A stretch of DNA of 9,149 bases, taken from Bacteroidota bacterium. Lineage in GTDB: Bacteria; Bacteroidota; Bacteroidia; Cytophagales; Cyclobacteriaceae. Below are positions 6,376 to 9,149 of this stretch, piece by piece. The position numbers and the translations under genes are program-made. The notes beneath the pieces were generated by a model. That model did not search any database and was not told where the DNA came from. It saw only the letters and a program-made list of their open reading frames with translations. The first letter of the stretch is position 1; each line of letters starts with the position of its first letter. The DNA is taken from positions 1-9,149 of the forward strand of contig JAHEMS010000114.1 of NCBI GenBank assembly GCA_024643595.1. Direction: 5' to 3'.

Positions 6376-7734
6376 TTACTTAAAAATATACCTGAAGCGG
6401 AATCCAACATCCCACACGAGCGGATTCGAAGAAACTGCATTCGATTTTAATACCGAATTGAGGGAATAACGTAACCCCGGTGCTATTGAAACCCGATACT
6501 GGGGCGCGATTTTATAACTCAATTCCGTGCCTAACAAACCTGCCCAACTTACTGCACGATATGGTGATTCACCTCCGGATTTGGAAGAATAACTTGCCAT
6601 TTGGCCGGTTTTGTCAGTCAGCATGTTTTTTATAAATAAATCTGTTGACAACCCTGAGTTAAGTTGAAGACCCATTTTACGGTCAACTAATAAATACCCT
6701 GCCTGGACTGGAATTGAGATATATTCATTAACACTATTAATTTCATACGGTGTGGATAGCGCTACCACAATTGAGGATGATTTTAAATTGGAATAATCAG
6801 CAACTGATACCTGCGCATTATTATTGACATCAACAACTGCATAATTTGATGTATACCCAATCGTCTGATTAAGATAAGAAACTCCCCCTTGCAGTAACCA
6901 GTGCTTTGATAAGCGCTTACCCAAATTCATGCCTACAGAAAATGCTGATCCCTTTGGGGCTGTTGTACTATAAGCACCTTGAGTATTATTTAACCCACCT
7001 GTGCTTTGGTAAAGCGCCCTGGAAGATGTTCCTGAATTAAAATTAGCTGAAGGTGAATAATTTCCTGTTGATGCACCTAATGCAGCCCAAAGACTTTCTG
7101 CAACATGCTTATCCTTTTTTGAGTCCATGAATGCAGCCGGCATGGCAGGTAGTTTTCTTATAATGATAACCTCACTCAATTTTCCATTTAATGCAATTGA
7201 CGGTTCAGGAATCACCTCTACTAACGATAGATGATTATGATCATTAATTATTTTATACTCATTCAATTGGTTTCCATTAATACCACTTAATTCCTTGTTC
7301 TTATTTAACCCACTCATATCGGTAATCAACCTGGCTGTATTCTTATTGGGTTTCAATTTTCTGATGTCAACTTCTGAATTATCATTTGTATTTACTTTAT
7401 CAGATGTTGCTTCCTGATGTATCCCGGAAGGAATAGTTCTTGTCTCATCAGTTACAGAAGTATTAGGTAAGATTTCTGTATCCTCAGTAATTTGAAGTTG
7501 ACCCGTTAATTCAGTGATATAATACGTACTTAAAGAGCCCAACAAAAGGGCAAATAAAATCGATGCAGCTGCAAGTCGTTGGTAAAATATCACCTTCCGC
7601 TTCATCACTACAGTCTCTGCTTTACCTAACTCTTGCTCAATACCAGTCCACACACCTTCCGAAGGAGCTTGCTCTGCGCTATCAAACGCCTTATGCCAGG
7701 CATCTTCAAACTTTCCCTTCTCCGAATTTTTCAT
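6376..7734 (-). CDS. Dual-membrane anti-sigma factor: inner-membrane anchor plus outer-membrane beta-barrel (Dma-like)
   Basis: This gene encodes 452 residues in four zones. Residues 1-48 are charged and soluble (FEDAWHKAFDSAEQAPSEGVW, then TGIEQEL), resembling the short cytoplasmic sigma-binding segment of Bacteroidota anti-sigma proteins without the usual zinc motif. Residues 49-73 are one transmembrane helix preceded by KRK, which predicts the N-terminus inside. Residues 74-213 are a polar Asn/Thr/Ser/Lys-rich linker that looks disordered. Residues 214-452 are repeated amphipathic strands (LWAALGAS, FSVGMNLGKRL, WLLQGGVSYL, YISIPVQAGYLL, LQLNSGLSTDLF, AGLLGTELSYKI, YRVSIAPGLRYSL, WDVGFRFRYIF) of an outer-membrane barrel, probably eight strands. 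The start overlaps the sigma gene by 29 bp, as for a coupled sigma/anti-sigma pair. The same layout was reported for the Dma anti-sigma factors of Bacteroides thetaiotaomicron (recalled from memory). A periplasmic barrel-like domain is the alternative. Confidence 0.8.
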   Translation of the reverse strand: MKNSEKGKFEDAWHKAFDSAEQAPSEGVWTGIEQELGKAETVVMKRKVIFYQRLAAASILFALLLGSLSTYYITELTGQLQITEDTEILPNTSVTDETRTIPSGIHQEATSDKVNTNDNSEVDIRKLKPNKNTARLITDMSGLNKNKELSGINGNQLNEYKIINDHNHLSLVEVIPEPSIALNGKLSEVIIIRKLPAMPAAFMDSKKDKHVAESLWAALGASTGNYSPSANFNSGTSSRALYQSTGGLNNTQGAYSTTAPKGSAFSVGMNLGKRLSKHWLLQGGVSYLNQTIGYTSNYAVVDVNNNAQVSVADYSNLKSSSIVVALSTPYEINSVNEYISIPVQAGYLLVDRKMGLQLNSGLSTDLFIKNMLTDKTGQMASYSSKSGGESPYRAVSWAGLLGTELSYKIAPQYRVSIAPGLRYSLNSVLKSNAVSSNPLVWDVGFRFRYIFK

Positions 7735-8263
7735 ACCTATCCTGTTGACTTAATTTCACTTTCAATAGACTCTTGCTCCGGTTATACTGCGACTTGGAGG
7801 TTCCCTCACTAATGCCGAGCATTGACCCGATCTCTTTATGACTATACCCTTCGATAGCAAAAAGATTGAACACCAGGCGACACCCGTCTGGCAATGACTG
7901 CACAATTGCGATCAGTTCATTCAAATGGAATCCTGAAAGACTCACTTCCTCTCCTTCATGGAGATCAATGCCTTCCACGTCTACCATTGGAATTAGATAT
8001 AATTTCTGTCGCTGAGCATTTAACGCTGTATTGATCATTATTCGAGTCATCCAGGTATCCAATCGGGAATCTCCGCGAAAGGATTTAATGTTGTTAAATA
8101 TCTTAATGAAGCCCTCCTGTAAAATATCTTCTGCTTCTTGAGCTGATTTGGCATAGCGTTGGCAAACCACCATCATTTTTCGACAATAGCGATCATACAT
8201 CGCCTTTTGAGCTGCTCTTTTTCCCTTTATACAGTCCTCAACGAGGTCCTTTTCTGCTTGCAT
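7706..8263 (-). CDS. RNA polymerase sigma-70 factor, ECF subfamily
   Basis: This gene encodes 185 residues from the ATG at 8261-8263. Region 2 spans about 20-86, with the polymerase-binding stretch EAEDILQEGFIKIFNNI (43-59) and -10 recognition stretch FRGDSRLDTWMTRIMIN (62-78). Region 4 spans about 123-172, with LPDGCRLVFNLFAIEGYSH and the helix-turn-helix KEIGSMLGISEGTSKSQYNR (143-162). Length and spacing are normal for an ECF sigma factor. A GTG at 8285-8287 would add eight non-conserved residues; the ATG is preferred because related factors begin about this far before the first helix and because AGGG lies just upstream. The stop overlaps the anti-sigma gene by 29 bp, so it is probably held inactive by that membrane protein. 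TCAATTTG on the minus strand (8320 to 8313) is a near match to the TAnnTTTG element and may be its promoter. The regulon is unknown. Confidence 0.93.
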   Translation of the reverse strand: MQAEKDLVEDCIKGKRAAQKAMYDRYCRKMMVVCQRYAKSAQEAEDILQEGFIKIFNNIKSFRGDSRLDTWMTRIMINTALNAQRQKLYLIPMVDVEGIDLHEGEEVSLSGFHLNELIAIVQSLPDGCRLVFNLFAIEGYSHKEIGSMLGISEGTSKSQYNRSKSLLKVKLSQQDRYEKFGEGKV

Positions 8264-8334
8264 GAACCCTATATTACTGTTAGACACGAAATAATAACCT
8301 GCAGTTGGAATGCAAATTGAATTATTTATTCGTT

Positions 8335-8342
8335 TAGTTTTG
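8335..8342 (+). promoter_or_regulatory. Perfect TAnnTTTG element immediately before the plug-protein gene
   Basis: TAGTTTTG matches the Bacteroidota -7 consensus exactly and ends five bases before the ATG at 8347. If it is used, transcription would begin at or next to the start codon and give a leaderless mRNA. No TTG sits at the usual 17-23 nt spacing upstream; the nearest copies, at 8305-8307 and 8317-8319, give 27 and 15 nt. The match may be chance in this AT-rich gap. Confidence 0.35.
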
Positions 8343-8346
8343 AATC

Positions 8347-9149
8347 ATGAAATCAATTATTTCTATTTTCCTTATACTGATTTCCCATGTTGTCACGGGG
8401 CAAAAGAAGTTAGAGTATTCCGATAAATCCTACGAAGATGAAATCCGGACAGTCATGCTTTATCCGGCTGGTAGCGGATCAAGAGGAAACCTAAGGTCGG
8501 CTGTTGCCCCCATTGAAAACCAAAACCTGGTGCTGGAATTTGATGACCTGCAGGATGATCGCAGTAACTATTATGTTAAACTTATTCACTGTGATCAGGC
8601 TTGGAGTAAGTCAACATTGACAGATTTGGATATCCTTGCCGAATACAACGAGTTTCCAATCAACGAATACGATCTCTCCTCAAATGTGTCTATCGGATAT
8701 GTTCATTATTACTTTCAGGTTCCGGCTGTAAAATTACCCGGCAATTACCTACTTGTTGCCTATCGAGGGAATGATGAAAATGACATTATTTTAACCAGGC
8801 GATTTATGATTTATAGTAACCAGGTTTCCATTTTTCAGGATGATCAAACTCAAGGTAATGCGCGCCTCTGGGCTACTAATCAACAACTGAATTTTAAAGT
8901 AAACTACTCCCGCCTGGATATTATTAATCCTATGGAATCCGTTCATACAATGATAAGGCAAAATCAGCGATGGGATAATATACGTATGCAGGTTAAACCC
9001 AGCTTTATCCGTGAGGATAAACGAGAATTGGAATATCGCTTCTTTGATCAGGACAACCAGTTTATGGCGGGAAATGAATTTCGCTTCGTTGATTTCCGAT
9101 CCCTTAATTATCCTGGTCAAAATACGGGAAGACTTGATCGTAGTAAAAG
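8347..9149 (+). CDS. Type IX secretion system plug protein (DUF5103), N-terminal 267 residues
   Basis: The frame opens at ATG 8347 and is still open at the right edge (267 codons plus two bases), so the C-terminal part is missing; family members run to roughly 420 residues. A signal peptide (1-18) ends VVTG before Gln19. The mature part shows the family's N-terminal beta-domain: EIRTVMLYPAG, PIENQNLVLEFDDL, then NYYVKLIHCDQAW (75-87), the conserved HC-D--W signature, followed by YVHYYFQVP, LPGNYLLVAYRGN and the RRFMIYSN strand. The second domain starts at about residue 160. In Flavobacterium johnsoniae a protein of this family was found plugging the giant SprA translocon of the type IX secretion system, closing the channel when it is empty. 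It is divergently transcribed from the sigma-factor cluster with a gap of under 90 bp. Its presence implies a type IX secretion system in this organism. Confidence 0.88.
   Translation, partial: MKSIISIFLILISHVVTGQKKLEYSDKSYEDEIRTVMLYPAGSGSRGNLRSAVAPIENQNLVLEFDDLQDDRSNYYVKLIHCDQAWSKSTLTDLDILAEYNEFPINEYDLSSNVSIGYVHYYFQVPAVKLPGNYLLVAYRGNDENDIILTRRFMIYSNQVSIFQDDQTQGNARLWATNQQLNFKVNYSRLDIINPMESVHTMIRQNQRWDNIRMQVKPSFIREDKRELEYRFFDQDNQFMAGNEFRFVDFRSLNYPGQNTGRLDRSK

Noticed and set aside
8264..8287. GTG start at 8285-8287 for the sigma factor
   Set aside because: It adds eight residues with no similarity to the family N-terminus; the ATG at 8261-8263 gives the usual ECF length. The GTG cannot be excluded from sequence alone.
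8791..9120. Minus-strand open frame of 109 codons at the right edge
   Set aside because: It is antisense to the type IX plug gene, whose conserved signature residues are on the plus strand; the antisense product shows no family features.

Overview
The window looks like a chromosomal segment of a member of the Bacteroidota, most likely a Cytophagales-type free-living bacterium. The evidence is a type IX secretion plug protein, a DUF2911 protein, an ECF sigma factor paired with a membrane-anchored outer-membrane-barrel protein, an LVIVD-repeat surface protein, few Shine-Dalgarno sequences, and two TAnnTTTG promoter elements of the Bacteroidota type. The species cannot be named from this sequence. 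There are no tRNA, rRNA, CRISPR or insertion-sequence features.

Left part (1-2096): the 3' end of a DUF2911 gene overlaps by one base a GTG-started gene for a small secreted protein of unknown function. Both converge on a minus-strand gene for a membrane-anchored PQQ-dependent sugar (sorbosone-type) dehydrogenase. A 181-bp divergent intergenic region follows, and it contains a good promoter for the next gene.

Middle (2278-4203): a full-length ABC-F ribosome-associated ATPase with two ABC domains, the P-site linker and a C-terminal coiled coil. It ends one base from the stop of the convergent minus-strand cluster.

Right part (8263 down to 4205, all minus strand): a five-gene cluster read in the order ECF sigma factor, dual-membrane anti-sigma/barrel protein, a 39-residue single-pass membrane protein, an LVIVD beta-propeller putative lipoprotein, and a small outer-membrane barrel. 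The sigma and anti-sigma genes overlap by 29 bp and the last two genes by 4 bp. The sigma partner has a short cytoplasmic segment, one inner-membrane helix, a disordered periplasmic linker of about 140 residues and a C-terminal beta-barrel. This is the layout of the recently described dual membrane-spanning anti-sigma factors of Bacteroides. The inference is that one polypeptide could sense the outer membrane and release the sigma factor, with the three downstream envelope genes as candidate partners or outputs. This cluster is the most interesting part of the window.

Right edge (8347-9149): the divergent, 3'-truncated gene for a type IX secretion plug protein.
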